Positions 22,612-34,439 of a stretch of 64,000 bases of DNA are shown piece by piece. The position numbers and the translations under genes were made by a program. The notes under the pieces are model-generated. The model was not told where the DNA came from. It saw only the letters and a list, made by a program, of their open reading frames with translations, and did not search any database. The stretch covers positions 558,001-622,000 of the forward strand of contig JAQSEB010000064.1 of NCBI GenBank assembly GCA_030063045.1, in the 5' to 3' direction. Numbering within the stretch: position 1 is the stretch's first letter; the number at the start of each line of letters is the position of its first letter. Source of the stretch: Pratylenchus scribneri (lineage: Eukaryota > Nematoda > Chromadorea > Rhabditida > Pratylenchidae).

Positions 22612-25600
22612 TCATTTTTGTTGATATTTTTGAATATACCAAAGATAATATCCCCAATAGAGAATATTCCAAATTGTAAAACCCAATGGGAATATCCATC
22701 GGGAATGTTGGTCAATTTTGAGGCCTTTCCGTGAATATCGGAATCCTTCGTGCAGAAAATGTCCAGCAGCCTAAAATTCAAATAAATTAAAATAATCCAA
22801 ACAAAATATCCACAATTGGATTCGATTCCAATCGTCCCAGGCCATTTCCACTTGGATCAAAATTGGTATTTGGAAAAATGACTGAAGCTGATTCTTCACA
22901 TTTCTACAAATAATAATAATTTAAATAAAGTCATCTCCTTTATTCCCCGTTTACCTTCATTGATGCCTTTCTTCCATGCTTTTTTGGGGTATTATTTGCT
23001 TCTTCCTCATGATTTTCTTGATGTTGGTGTTGATATTGTGCCCATCTCAACGGGGAAGTATGACTCATTGGAAGGGCAAATGAGAGCCAAACAGTCGGCT
23101 GATTTTGTTCACCTCCGCCAATTGTTGCCGCCGATGACCATTTCACTGCTTCAACACTTTCTTCGGTCTTCAAAAGGGAATTTAATATATAAAAAGACTA
23201 ATTAAATGAATTACCGGTGATGCGTCAATTGATGGCACAAGGCTATCTGTGCCAATTGCTGATTTTGGTGTATACTTTCCCGTTTTAATCCCCGCTGTTT
23301 GCTGATAAATTGAAGAACCTTGAATGGCATAATATATTTAATTTAATTTAATTTAATTTTTTGTACTTTTTTTGGCGCACAATGTCGCATACCGTTCGAA
23401 TTTTTCGGCATGTCGCATGTATGAATTTACCTAAATAGAAAATAAATTCATCAAATAAATTCAATTTTTACGGCTGCAAATTCCAAAAGACTCAAAAAGA
23501 CGAAAAACATGCAAGCTTAAATAAAATTTGAATATTTTTAATTTAAATATAATAATTCTTTTTTACCTCCAAACCAAAAATCTATTGCCTTTGCGTAGGC
23601 CACTTGGGGGAGGCCAAAACGAAGTCCATTGCCCTTTAAATATTCAAATATATATACATTTATTATATATTGCACCAATGTTGAGAGGGAAAGCAATGTT
23701 GTGAATGAAAGGGTGACCCTGGCAGGGACAGCCCTTCGATCAATCCAAAACGAAACCTGCGAATGAAATTGGCATTGACAATACAGTAATGGGAAACTTT
23801 CTTTACCCATGAAATCATAACAATTAGCCCAGTGGGAATATATGATTGGACCATATGATAGCCAATTTGACGATTCAAATGTATGATGGCCTCCAGGCAT
23901 GAAAATCGAGCTAATGAAAAAATTTTTTTATTCCTTTTATTGTTTTAATAGGTGACAATTGATGAACAATTTATTTTCTGTACTTATATTTTTCATAAAA
24001 AAAGTAAAAAGCTTCTAATAAAAAAATGCTAAATAGTTGCGTTTCTTAAAATCTAAAAAAAATGATTTGGAATTATTATTACATTAATGAATTTTTGGAA
24101 AATTTGTTAAATCATCCGATATTGAAATTTAAATTTTTAATAAAAATTTTCAGAAAAACTAATCTTTAATTAAATCTTATAAACATAAACATTTAAAAAA
24201 CTTTCCGGAAATAATCGAATTAAAAAACTTTCCGGAAATAATTGAATTAAAAAACTTTCCGGAAATAATTGAATTAAAAAAAGTTTCCGGAAAGAATTGA
24301 ATTAAAAAACTTTCCGGAAAGAATCGAATTAAAAAACTTTCCGGAAAGAATTGAATTAAAAAACTTTCCGGAAAGAATTGAATTAAAAAACTTTCCGGAA
24401 ATAATTGAATTAAAAAACTTTCCGGAAAGAATTGAATTAAAAAACTTTCCGGAAAGAATTGAATTAAAAAACTTTCCGGAAAGAATTGAATTAAAAAACT
24501 TTCCGGAAATAATTGAATTAAAAAACTTTCCGGAAATAATTGAATTAAAAAACTTTCCGGAAAGAATTGAATTAAAAAACTTTCCGGAAAGAATCGAATT
24601 AAAAAACTTTCCGTAATTGAATTAAAAAACTTTCCGGAAAGAATTGAATTAAAAAACTTTCCGGAAAGAATTGAATTAAAAAACTTTCCGGAAAGAATTG
24701 AATTAAAAAACTTTCCGGAAAGAATTGAATTAAAAAACTTTCCGGAAAGAATTGAATTAAAAAACTTTCCGGAAAAAATATTTAATTAAATCTTTCAAGT
24801 TACCATCTCCTTCTCTCAAAAATCAAATTAATTTTCCTTTTCTTATATTTCTGCACTGCACTTTATTATTAAACACATTTGCATTTTTTATGAAATAGGA
24901 TGATATCTTTATTTTCAATTTCTAATGATTCACCCACCCCTCTTGAATGAATGTTCCATAATGGCATAATTATATGTTCCATCGCAATATTCACTGGTAA
25001 TATTGGAAATGTGGAATTCGGGCAATTGAATTCCTGGATTATATCGGGTGGCATCACCAATGCTGAACCAACGAACTTTGACTTGCTTCTCAATATATGC
25101 ATCTAAAAATGAATAAAATTGGCACATTTTAATTGAATTTACAGCTGAGAAATTGTACTGCGCATCTTTGACTGTCCATTGGATAAAGGGACTAGGGAAA
25201 ATCATAATTAAAACAAATTATTTTGTAACTTACTAAATCCAAATTGCATGCGACATTCAAAGTTATTCTAAATTTAATTTATATTCTCACACAGTTCGAA
25301 TATTTTCATCCACCTAGTTGAAAAAGCGATTGTGCCATTTTGGTCGATGAATAAATTAAAATTTGGGGCAATCACATCATGAAATCGACTTGTCCGTGCA
25401 TTCGCAAAATAAAGGTCCGGAATCCTTGGAGGGGGGAAATGGAGGAAAACATTATGATGAAAATATTATTATATGAATTAAAAATTAATGTCCATAAATA
25501 TGTAATCATTTCATCTTCCTCCCTCTCTGCTGATTACCAAATATAATGCCGCACTTTCGGATCATTCAAAAGGACATATTCCTTGCTAGAATGATTCAAG

Positions 25601-25938
25601 GATGGATCGCGCCAACTCAAATACAAATATAAATCCATGTCAAAATTCTTTAAATTAAATTTGATTTTAAAATAAAGTTTTGGGACCATTTCGGCTGCCC
25701 GAAAATTGCCTAATGATTCAATATAAAGTCCGGCAAAAACATTCAAAGATTTATTCTCCTTTGCCGGCGGCAATTTTGAATTTCGTTGAAGCCGTTCACG
25801 AAGGCCAATGTCAATGCCTTTTGCCAAAATGCTTAATTTTATTAATTTATTCATTTTAAAAATATATTAATTTATTTACCAATTATATTGTAAATAACTG
25901 GTAGAAATTATGAAAAATTTGAAAAGGTCAAAAAGCAT
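22612..25938 (-). CDS. Cys-loop ligand-gated ion channel subunit, anion-type
   Basis: Pentameric neurotransmitter-gated channel subunit. The first exon starts at 25938 (MLFDLFKFFIISTSYLQYN, a signal peptide). Extracellular exons give LYLYLSWRDPSLN, then IPDLYFANA, then the Cys-loop CNLDLSLYPMDSQRC (exactly 13 residues between cysteines). M1 reads IGYHMVQSYIPTGLIVMISW. M2 begins VSFWIDRRAVPARVTLSF, where the PAR motif is the hallmark of chloride-selective members. M3 is AKAIDFWFGACMFFVFLSLL, and M4 (WIFPLGFTIWNILYWGYYLW) precedes the stop at 22612. The ligand (GABA, glycine-like, amine or other) cannot be assigned. The intron between the extracellular domain and M1 is about 1 kb, against about 50 nt elsewhere, because it holds a 27-bp minisatellite. 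Confidence 0.93.
24194..24776. repeat. 27-bp minisatellite array 2 (TTTCCGGAAA family), intronic
   Basis: About 21-22 copies of a 27-bp unit reading AACTTTCCGGAAAG then AATTGAATTAAAA, with Y/R variants (AATTG/AATCG, GGAAAG/GGAAAT) and one shortened unit near 24611. Each unit carries the palindrome CTTTCCGGAAAG. The array is inside the Cys-loop channel intron. The same unit forms array 3 at 34026. Confidence 0.95.
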
Positions 25939-26953
25939 CTAAAAATAAATTATTTTATGGAATTTGGTGGTAAAAATGGGGACATTGACATTAAATTGGC
26001 AGATGTTCGGAATGAGTTTTTGACTTTTGAGTGGGGGAGGGAGGAAATGAAAAATGATAGGCGGGAATAAAAATAAATTTATGAAGGAGGAAATAATTAA
26101 TGTTTAAAATTTACTAAAATTTGTATATTTTTGGGGCCAATTCCTCAATTTTGCCATCAAATTTTATGCGAAAATATCAGTGCAAAAAAAAAAAAAACAA
26201 AATTTATATGGGGGCAGTAGCTAAAAAGCTGCCCATTCTTTTTCCTTTCATTCAAAATGTCCAAAAAGTGGCCAATCCCCAAAGGGATTAGTTTGGGGAA
26301 AAATGAAGTTACTAAAAGTTCCCATTTGCAATTTTTCACAATTGACAGGCAAAAATCGAAAAAATTTTATTTTAATTTTGTAAAAAATATATTTTTATAA
26401 ATATTTATAAAATTATTTTAAAAACATCTGGTCCAAATTTGCGTAAATTTTTCTTTAAAAATTAAGCAACAAATTGAAAAGTACAAATTTTCCCACATTC
26501 ACATTCAAATTCTCGGGGGAATTTCTTTTTGGATGATTTGCTCGAAAGTACGAAAAAATGTACCGAAATGAAGTTGAAATTTGATGGATTGAATGGACTT
26601 AAAATAACAAAATAACAATAGAAAGTTTTATGGATTTTTCTTCCAAATTCCCCAAATTCAACTGCAAATTTAAATGAGTTTAAGAAGGAAAAAGGAAGAA
26701 AAAAGAAAACCAATTGAAGTGGAAATTGGAATTGACATAGCCAGCGGCAATTTTTTTGGAATATTTGGCAGAAGACAATTCCGCAAAAAAATTATTTATT
26801 TTTTTATTTTATAATTCAAGGCTTAAATTTGATTTTAATAAATTGAAAAATTATTTAATGAATTAAATGCAACATTTTTTTTAATTTAGTATTTTATTCT
26901 CCATTCCTCAAGAAAAAATCATCTTAAAATGAAATATTATTTTATTTTATGTA
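25939..26953. other. Intergenic, no convincing gene
   Basis: AT-rich region upstream of the Cys-loop channel. An open frame at 26462-26713 (-) lacks an ATG at its head and shows no domain, so I do not call it. It includes a T/A-rich low-complexity stretch. Confidence 0.4.
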
Positions 26954-27226
26954 TTATTCTGCCAATGGCACATAATAATGGACTCGAGGTGTCTTCATTC
27001 TTCTCATTTGCCCATCACCTTCCGTAAATCCAATTCCGAATGCCGGCATTCCACCACTATAAATTTGGTCGTTCATTTTCTGAATATTTTAAATTAATTT
27101 TTGGAATATTTTTAAAAAATATACAAAAATGGTTTTTCCATGTGAACGAAGGGCATCGACAAATGATGGCGATGAAATGGCCAAAATAAGGAAAATTAAG
27201 GGCAAAAATGTTAATTTGGAAAACAT
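26954..27226 (-). CDS. Small secreted peptide, about 75 residues
   Basis: Two exons: 27226-27125 and 27079-26954, phase 0. Exon 1 encodes a clear signal peptide (MFSKLTFLPLILLILAISSP, then SFVDA) with a likely cleavage after VDA. Exon 2 encodes a short Gly- and Met-containing mature part (QIYSGGMPAFGIGF), a basic QMRRMK stretch and ends YYVPLAE. There are no cysteines. It could be a neuropeptide-like precursor or another secreted peptide; the basic pair is the only processing-like site. Both exons are too short to stand out as frames, so automated annotation may miss it. Confidence 0.65.
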
Positions 27227-27897
27227 TTTTGGGGGTACAAAGGATTTTGAAAATTCTAAAAAAAATTAAAATTTATTATTTTCAAAAAATGCACAAAATA
27301 TTTTATTTTTGGAAGGCTCCATGTTAGTCGGAAAATGTGGAAAATGATGCCACCAAAACCGTGTCCATTCTTTTTATATTAATCCATTCCATCCATTTTC
27401 TTCGCGCAACATTTACACATCATTTTTATTTCCCAGAGGTGGCCTCTTTCTTAGTTAGGCATTTTCCTGGGAAAATGTTCAAATGGAATGAATATTTAAT
27501 GAATAAATGCAAATGTGTAATTCAGCATTTTAGGACAATTTTATGTTAAGAAAATGGAAAATAGAATATAACAAAAAATTTAATATTAAATTGAGTTACA
27601 AATGAAATTATATTTTCCATTAAAAAGGAAAAAGAAATTAATTTTGATATTTTAATATTAATAAAAATTTTTAATTTATTTTATTTTTAACTTATTGGAA
27701 ATGAAAATAAATTAATTTTGCCCTTTTATTTTTCCATTCATTTATTTTTACTGCCAATTCCTTGAAGAAAAATAAATAATAAAAAATTGGACAAATTAAA
27801 ATATGGTTGAATGATTTAAAATAAATAGTCAAAAATATTTTGGACCACCAGAATTCATTTGCCCTAATAAATTGTCAACCTCAAAATAATAAAAAAA

Positions 27898-28382
27898 ATG
27901 AGTTGTGGCTCAAAATTAATTTGCCTAATAATATTCGCATTTTTAATCATTGAATTCGGATTTTTGTTGCATTTGGCAGGAATTGGTCAATGTAATATTA
28001 AAATTTAATTTAATTAGAACAAAATTATTGCATTTTAGCAAATATTAATAATCCATGCATTTTGGAATGCAATGAAAATTGTGCAAATTCAAATTTCAGT
28101 GAATTCATTTGCAACAGCAAAACTTGGGAAAGTAGTCAAAATAAAAATGAATCCAAATTTATTTCCACAAATTGCCGACAACTTTATGAGGAAATTAAAG
28201 TAAAAAATAAATTCAAAATAAAATGAATTTATTTTTAGGCAATTTGCCTGAATTCTTGTGAGGATAAATGTGCCAAAAAATGTGTGGAAAAATGTAAAAT
28301 GAAGCAGAAAAATGAGACTAATTCATGGATTATGCCACAGGGAAAATTGCATCAACAATGTTTGGCCGAATGCGACTTTTAA
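27898..28382 (+). CDS. Cysteine-rich secreted or signal-anchored protein, about 132 residues
   Basis: Three exons with agreeing phases: 27898-27991, 28039-28199 and 28239-28382. The N-terminus MSCGSKLICLIIFAFLIIEF is a signal peptide or anchor. The mature part has about twelve cysteines in patterns such as CILECNENC and CLNSCEDKC then AKKCVEKCK, ending CLAECDF. The paired C-x3-C spacing suggests disulfide-linked helical hairpins. I do not recognise the family. It is flanked by other short secreted genes. Confidence 0.7.
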
Positions 28383-28545
28383 ATGTCAATAAACTATTTT
28401 TCAAATTTTTATATTTTATTGATGTTTTTGCATTCTTTTTTCTAATAAAAAATAAAACATAATTATAATCGGCAAATTAGCAAATAATAATTCATCGAAA
28501 TGTTTTCTCCATCAATCCATTCATTTATTCACTCATTTTGCAATT

Positions 28546-29433
28546 TTAACGATACCAATCCGATTGTTGTTTGTAGTGATATGGTCGATCCAACCTAAAA
28601 TTTAATATTTTAAAATTAAAAATATATTTTTACTTACCACGGACTTTTGTACAAATCCTGGAGGGGAAAACGACTGTAAGGAAATCCAGGATTGCCGGCA
28701 TAAAAATGGCTATATTTGAAATTGTTCGAATACCAATAACGATCTTGCCATGGACGTGGGGAATATAAAGAATTGGCCAAATCATCCCTTGGGCCAAACA
28801 TTTTCAGAGGGAATTCAATTTTATGTGCTAAAATGCATTCAAATGGGTTTTTGGGAATGAATGAATGAAAAAGATTGAACAGCTGCTCCCCTCCCACCCA
28901 CATTTTGGCCATAAAATCAATAAAAATATATCTTTAAATTTATACAACAAAATTAAGGATATGAAGAAAAATTTTGATAAAGTGGTTTGTGAATATCCTC
29001 CGGCACCCGCCAATTCTTGTAATATTCTGGTGTTCGTTGCGGTGGGGTATAATAATGATGGCGGTCATCCCAAATGTAATCGGCCTGAATTTGTGAAAAT
29101 TAAATTGAGGGAAAATTGGTAATAAGAATATCAAACCATTGTTCGATAATATTGATAGGCACGGGTGTTCAGCCTCCATGGCTTATAATAATAATAATAT
29201 GAACTTGAGAGGGGATAATAATAGGAGAAGGCATATGGCCAACATGGCGTCGAACTGGGCCAATGACCGCCACTGAAAAATAATTAAATAATGGAATTTA
29301 TGACCATCTTTTGGTAGTTTTACTTGCACATATATGTGGCGAATGTTGGTCTGGAATAGGTTCGAACGAGTGGAGGACCGGTGGGTTCTCGATAAAGGTC
29401 CATTAGGGATTGGCTTCGATGAATTCCGCCCAT
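28546..29433 (-). CDS. Tyrosine-rich protein, possibly two short genes
   Basis: The ATG at 29433 (MGGIHRSQSLMDLYREPTG) is followed by an exon with a Tyr run (AFSYYYPLSSSYYYYYKPW) and one with TPEYYKNW. A separate pair of exons (about 28820-28637 and 28591-28546) encodes RPWQDRYWYSNNFKY and ends YHYKQQSDWYR. Exons 1-3 join in phase. I could not find a phase-consistent splice from exon 3 to the last two, so this may be one gene with a missed exon or two adjacent genes. The aromatic, Pro/Arg-containing composition suggests a structural or muscle-associated protein, but this is a guess. Confidence 0.5.
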
Positions 29434-29659
29434 CAGTAATTTTTAAAAATTATATTTTCAGGAAAATATTAGCCAAAGAAATATTTTTGAGTCGGTAGAA
29501 GAACCGATTTTCTTTAGATCAATATTGGCTAAAGCAAACAAAAAAACAAATGGAGGAGTGGGTGGGAAGGCAGTTGTTCAAGTTTTTATTTTTCCTCTGT
29601 TTTTGTAAGTAAATTTTTATCGAAAGATGGGAAAAAAATTCATTGAATTAAAATTAATT

Positions 29660-32600
29660 TTATCGCTTTTTCTTTTTGCCTCCATATAGCCGCAAATATG
29701 TGGGACATCGACGGCATGTTAATGCGCACTTTTGTGCCATAAAATCCACATAATCCTTAAAAATTATTTTTTAATTGATAAAAAAATTTTAGACAGTAAT
29801 TTTTATGGAATTTTTAATTTCCTTCTTATCTATTTAAAAATATAATTATTAAATTAATATTTTTCCAATCCACAAAACTCACATCCACTAAGCACCAATT
29901 TTTATTTGGTACACAATCCGTTTGTGGGTTCGGTGTGTCATCTTTGCAGCCCAATTTGCTGTACCATTCTTCATATGAAGGTCGATGTTCACCAACTTAA
30001 AAATTATTTTATTTGATAAATTTTTTAATATTTACGTTTGCAAAATTTGCATTTCACCGGGCATATTTCCATAAGGCTTTCTTCATATTTTTCATCCTGG
30101 CATTTTCCATCCCATAAATTGCATTCCGAATTTGAAATATCTTCGCATTTATCATTTTCATTTGGATGCCCGGCAATTGCTCGAACCCTTTTATTATTTC
30201 CCCTTCCTCTACTTCTACTCCCCCTTTCACCACTTTCTATCAATGGCTCAGCATCCATGTCCATGTCATTTTCAATGCTTTCTGACTGAAAATTAAATTA
30301 ATTAAATGTAAATTTGATATTATTTACATCTCCATCACGGTGTCGCCTCCGTTTTCGCCTTCGGTTGCTTGCATCCTCGCTGTCTTCCTAAAATGGAATA
30401 TTTATCATTGTCAATGCGAATAACAATAATGTCTAAGGGCTTTTCTATTCATCCTACTGTACCCCCACTTTTTGCCTAATCACCCGTCACCCTATCAATC
30501 AAATATTGCCCCAATCTGCCTTTTTAAACCCACCCTTTTCCTTGCAAAATGTTCCCTTTTCCATAACTTTTGGGAGTTCTATTATCATAATTTTTCTGCT
30601 CAACAGATTAATAATTTAAAGTCGAGTTCCTTTTATCCATATCCCGTCCTTTGGGCCACTTTGGGCTTATTAGATCTCTAACCAGGGCTCAGGTCGATAG
30701 CCTAGGCCCGACAAATTTTAATCTTAGATCTTTAGCCAAGATTAGGACTAATTAATCTTAATTTTAGATGTATTTTCTAATCCAGAGTAACAGCCATTAT
30801 TAGGCCTCTTCCATTGTATATATCTTACTGTAATAATTACCGTATGTATATCCATGTAATTCTACATTCCGCCATCCCATTTCCATTATTTAAAACAATT
30901 GAATTAATCCTAGTTTACCTCTTCATCTTCGTCTTCGTCATCTTCCCCACTCTCATTTTCATCATCGTCTTCATCGTTTTCTTCCTCATCTTCAAATTCA
31001 TCCTCTTCATTTTCATCTGAAATTTATAATCAATTTTATAATTTATTATTCCACCCACCATCTTCATCCTCATCATTATATCTTCCCCGTCTTCTATGTC
31101 CACTTCTTCTTCTTTTCCCCTCCTCCTCCTCCTCATCCTCATCTTCATCTCCTTCATATCCTTCATCTTCATCCATATCCTCTTCATCTTCTTCAAGTAC
31201 ACCATCTTCATCAAAATCCTCATCAGTATCGTCCACTACACCATCGGCACTTGCCTTCGGTGCCTTTTTTATTTTTCTCCTCACCCCATCTTCATCCTCA
31301 AATTCATCTTCGCCTTCATTGTCGAATTCTTCATCCCTTTTAAAATTGGTTTTTTTTAAACATTTTATTTGATAAAATTAAATTACCCATCATTTTCATT
31401 GTCATGTCGTTTGTTCGATCGCCCAAAACCATTCAATCCTTTTCCTCCTAAACCCCATTTTTTGCCATTCTTCTTTCCACTTCGTCCCCCTCCATTTTCA
31501 TCATCGCCTTCTTCTTCTTCCGGTTCCATATGTCCATTCTTTTTTCCATTTTTTTCTTTTCCAAATAAATTCCATTTCTTTTTGCCATTTTTATTCCTCA
31601 CATTTCCCTCTTCATCATTGTCATTATCATCTTCTCCATCATCCCTGCCTCCATTATTTTGCCTTCTCCCTTTAATGTTACATTATCAAAATTATCCTTA
31701 ATTATTGTTTATTTTAACCTCCATTGGATCCGCTTCCTTTTTTCCTTTTTCCAAACATTCCCGAAAATCTGTTCCCTTTTCCGCCTCCATTCCCGGTTGT
31801 GCCATCATTATCATTTTCATCATCATCATCTTTGCCTCCATTCCCTGTCCCTGTCCTCCCTCCCGTTCTTCTGCCACTGCCCGATGTTCTCCCTTGCCCA
31901 GTTTCTTGTGAATTCTCAGATCCGGTATTTGAATCTGTCTTTCCGCGACCACTTCGACCGCCAAAAAGACCTCCAATTTTGGACTATTTGTATTAAAATT
32001 CAAATCCAATTATGCCTTCTAATATAAATATATACCCCCATTCCTGACGAGGATCCAGTGTTTGAATTGTCTCCGGCTGTATTTCCACTGTTTCCGCGAC
32101 CAATTCGACCCCCAAAAAGGCCACCAGTATTGGACTAAATTTACATAGATATATAATTATACATTATCATATAAAATATACTTTTTCACTTCCTCCTTCT
32201 CCAGTACCCGATGTTGATTGCCGTCCTCGCCCTTTCCGTTGACCTCCTTGGCCACCACCATTTTCATTTTCATCAATTCCTCTGCAATTTAAAAGGTCAC
32301 ATTTCCCATCTATCAAAATATACAGTACCCATTTCCATCCTCATCAATGTTGTTGTTTTTGCCTCCATTCCTTCCACTTCTTCCACCTCCGCCTCCGGTA
32401 CCATCATTAAAATTTCCAGCTCCATTTACACCGTTTCTCCCCGATATTCTGCTTCCCCCACTTTCCGTTCCACCTCCATTCTCTTCATTTTCATTTCGTT
32501 GATTGTTGTTTGATGAAGGAATTCCGTTGTTTCCAGCCGAATTTCTATTGCCTCCATTCCTTCCATCTCTTTTTGGCAATGAATTGCTTCCACCATTTGA

Positions 32601-33206
32601 ATCCATTGTTCCATCATCATCTGCTGTGTCCCCATTTTTTGCTTTTTCTTTCAAATTTATTTCATATTTTATTCAAATTAAATAATTTAATACTTCTCCT
32701 TTGGAATCCCAAGTTTGGATAATTATCGTCGGTTCCTTCCGTATTACCTGGAAATAGCCTATAAACAAAAGAAAGTATTCACATTTTGCACACTTGTTCC
32801 ACCATTTTTCTTATTCCCTAATAATCTGCTTGTTGGTGATGGTTTCGTCCGACTCGATGTTCGGCCACTTCTTTTTGGTGCCCTTTTCACAACAATTTTG
32901 ACATCATTCATGTTTTGTTCATATTCTTTAGTTTCCTGATAAAATAAATTGGAATATGGATTAAATTAATATAATTTTAAAAATAATTTTAGAATTTACA
33001 TTCACAATGTCCAGGAAATAACATGTAGCATGAATAATTAACATAAAAAATAGGAAAAGCAGCAAAATAATTTTAAGTAACTCATAAATTTTTTTGGTCG
33101 AATTAGTCTCATTTTTCATAATAAATTTTTTCAGGCTTTTCTGCGTTGAATTCATTAAAAAATAATAATAATTGTTGCAGCCAATCGATTGATGGCAAAT
33201 TTTCAT
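29660..33206 (-). CDS. Low-complexity charged protein with two C-terminal ShKT domains
   Basis: Long multi-exon gene. The first exon from 33206 (MKICHQSIGCNNYYYF) contains a hydrophobic anchor (LLKIILLLFLFFMLIIHATC). Middle exons are Gly/Asn/Ser-rich with a repeated element GGLFGGR-x-GRG (about 32110 and 31960), KK-rich stretches, and a highly acidic Asp/Glu block (about 31280-31040, EEDEEDMDEDEG). Near the C-terminus two ShKT modules appear: CEDISNSEC ... CPVKCKFC (about 30170-30035), and CKDDTPNPQTDC ... CALTCRRC, split by an intron. It ends GGKKKKR, stop at 29660. The architecture (membrane or signal segment, long disordered region, ShKT) parallels the gene at 535-2627, so they may be distant relatives. 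Middle exon borders are approximate. Confidence 0.7.
30407..30727 (-). mobile_element. Interspersed repeat family B, copy 2
   Basis: The reverse complement matches 11858-12195 over essentially its full length, including both ends (GGCTAAAGATCTAA and CCCTTAGACATTATTG). It lies within an intron of the second ShKT gene. Confidence 0.75.
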
Positions 33207-33304
33207 TCAAATTCAAGCAATTTAATGACAAATAAAAATATTCATTTTTTGGGGAATATGGTTTATTCAACCGTTTAATTAATTCAATAGAATGGCCTCA
33301 AACT

Positions 33305-33529
33305 TTGAAAAATATTCCCCACCCAGTCATTTATGAATTTTGTGACGAAGGCCACCAAAATGACACCAAATTAGGCTGCTGCCCAAATAAAGGAAAATAT
33401 TTGCTAAATGAATTCAATTCAAATGATGATGGCATTTTCCAAATTTGGAGGCAAATTTATATGATCAAAAATCTTTTCGTTGGTTCATTTCAGTACAGAT
33501 ACATTTTTCAAAATATGCAAAAAAAATAA
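33305..33529 (+). CDS. Possible short Cys-containing exon or gene remnant
   Basis: Open frame with some protein character (YEFCDEGHQNDTKLGCCPNK) but no signal peptide, no recognised domain and no clear linked exon. It could be a gene remnant or a chance frame. Confidence 0.2.
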   Translation: MKNIPHPVIYEFCDEGHQNDTKLGCCPNKGKYLLNEFNSNDDGIFQIWRQIYMIKNLFVGSFQYRYIFQNMQKK

Positions 33530-34025
33530 TAATAATAAGATTGATGATAGATTTGAACCTAAATTAATATAGTTTATTAATATTTCGGAATATTTTTCAA
33601 ATAATTTTAAAATGTCAAAAATTTACGTCAGGAAAAAGAATATAAATTTAAATTAATTCAATATTCTCCACATTTTTCACTTTACAACAATAATCCTTTA
33701 ATCCAATCAATCAAAATTTGCGAATAATTTTGCTTTAAAGATTTCAAAATTATTAAATTAAAATGATTGAACGAATTCTTGCAATTTTCTTGACCATTTC
33801 TTGAATAAATTGATTAATGGGGTTTGAGTATGATGGAATAATTTAATTGCCATTAAATATTCAGATCTTCTTTGAGCTGGCTAAAAGGAAGGAGGAGAAT
33901 TGGTTGACCAATTGAGTGAAAGAGAGTATGGTATCCTGTAAACAATTCTTTTTAGAGTTTTGTTCTGGATCTGGGAGAATTAATATAAACGGAAACTTAA
34001 TATTGAATTAAACCTTTTAATAATG

Positions 34026-34431
34026 AATTAAAAAATTTTCCGGAAAGAATTGAATTAAAAAACTTTCCGGAAAGAATTGAATTAAAAAACTTTCCGGAAA
34101 GAATTGAATTAAAAAACTTTCCGGAAAGAATTGAATTAAAAAACTTTCCGGAAAGAATTGAATTAAAAAACTTTCCGGAAAGAATTGAATTAAAAAACTT
34201 TCCGGAAAGAATTGAATTAAAAAACTTTCCGGAAAGAATTGAATTAAAAAACTTTCCGGAAAGAATTGAATTAAAAAACTTTCCGGAAAGAATTGAATTA
34301 AAAAACTTTCCGGAAACAATTGAATTAAAAAACTTTCCGGAAAGAATTGAATTAAAAAACTTTCCGGAAAGAATTGAATTAAAAAACTTTCCGGAAAGAA
34401 TTGAATTAAAAAACCTTCCGGAAACAATTGA
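34026..34431. repeat. 27-bp minisatellite array 3 (TTTCCGGAAA family), intergenic
   Basis: About 15 nearly identical copies of the same 27-bp unit as array 2, mostly in the AAAG/AATTG version, with two AAAC variants. Because 27 is divisible by 3, an open frame of 9-residue repeats (FPESFLIQF) crosses it; I take that as an artefact. Confidence 0.95.
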
Positions 34432-34439
34432 ATTTTAAA

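Noticed and set aside
28950..29160. tRNA or other structured RNA gene in intergenic regions
   Set aside because: I scanned for tRNA B-box-like GGTTCRANNCC sequences across the window. The few matches (for example near 29365) lie in coding exons and lack paired arms, so no RNA gene is called.
31096..32027. Plus-strand Ser/Pro/Phe-rich frames
   Set aside because: Antisense of the charged exons of the second ShKT gene.
34017..34427. Repetitive minus-strand frame (FPESFLIQF repeats)
   Set aside because: Same artefact in minisatellite array 3. No signal peptide, flanking exons or non-repeat part.
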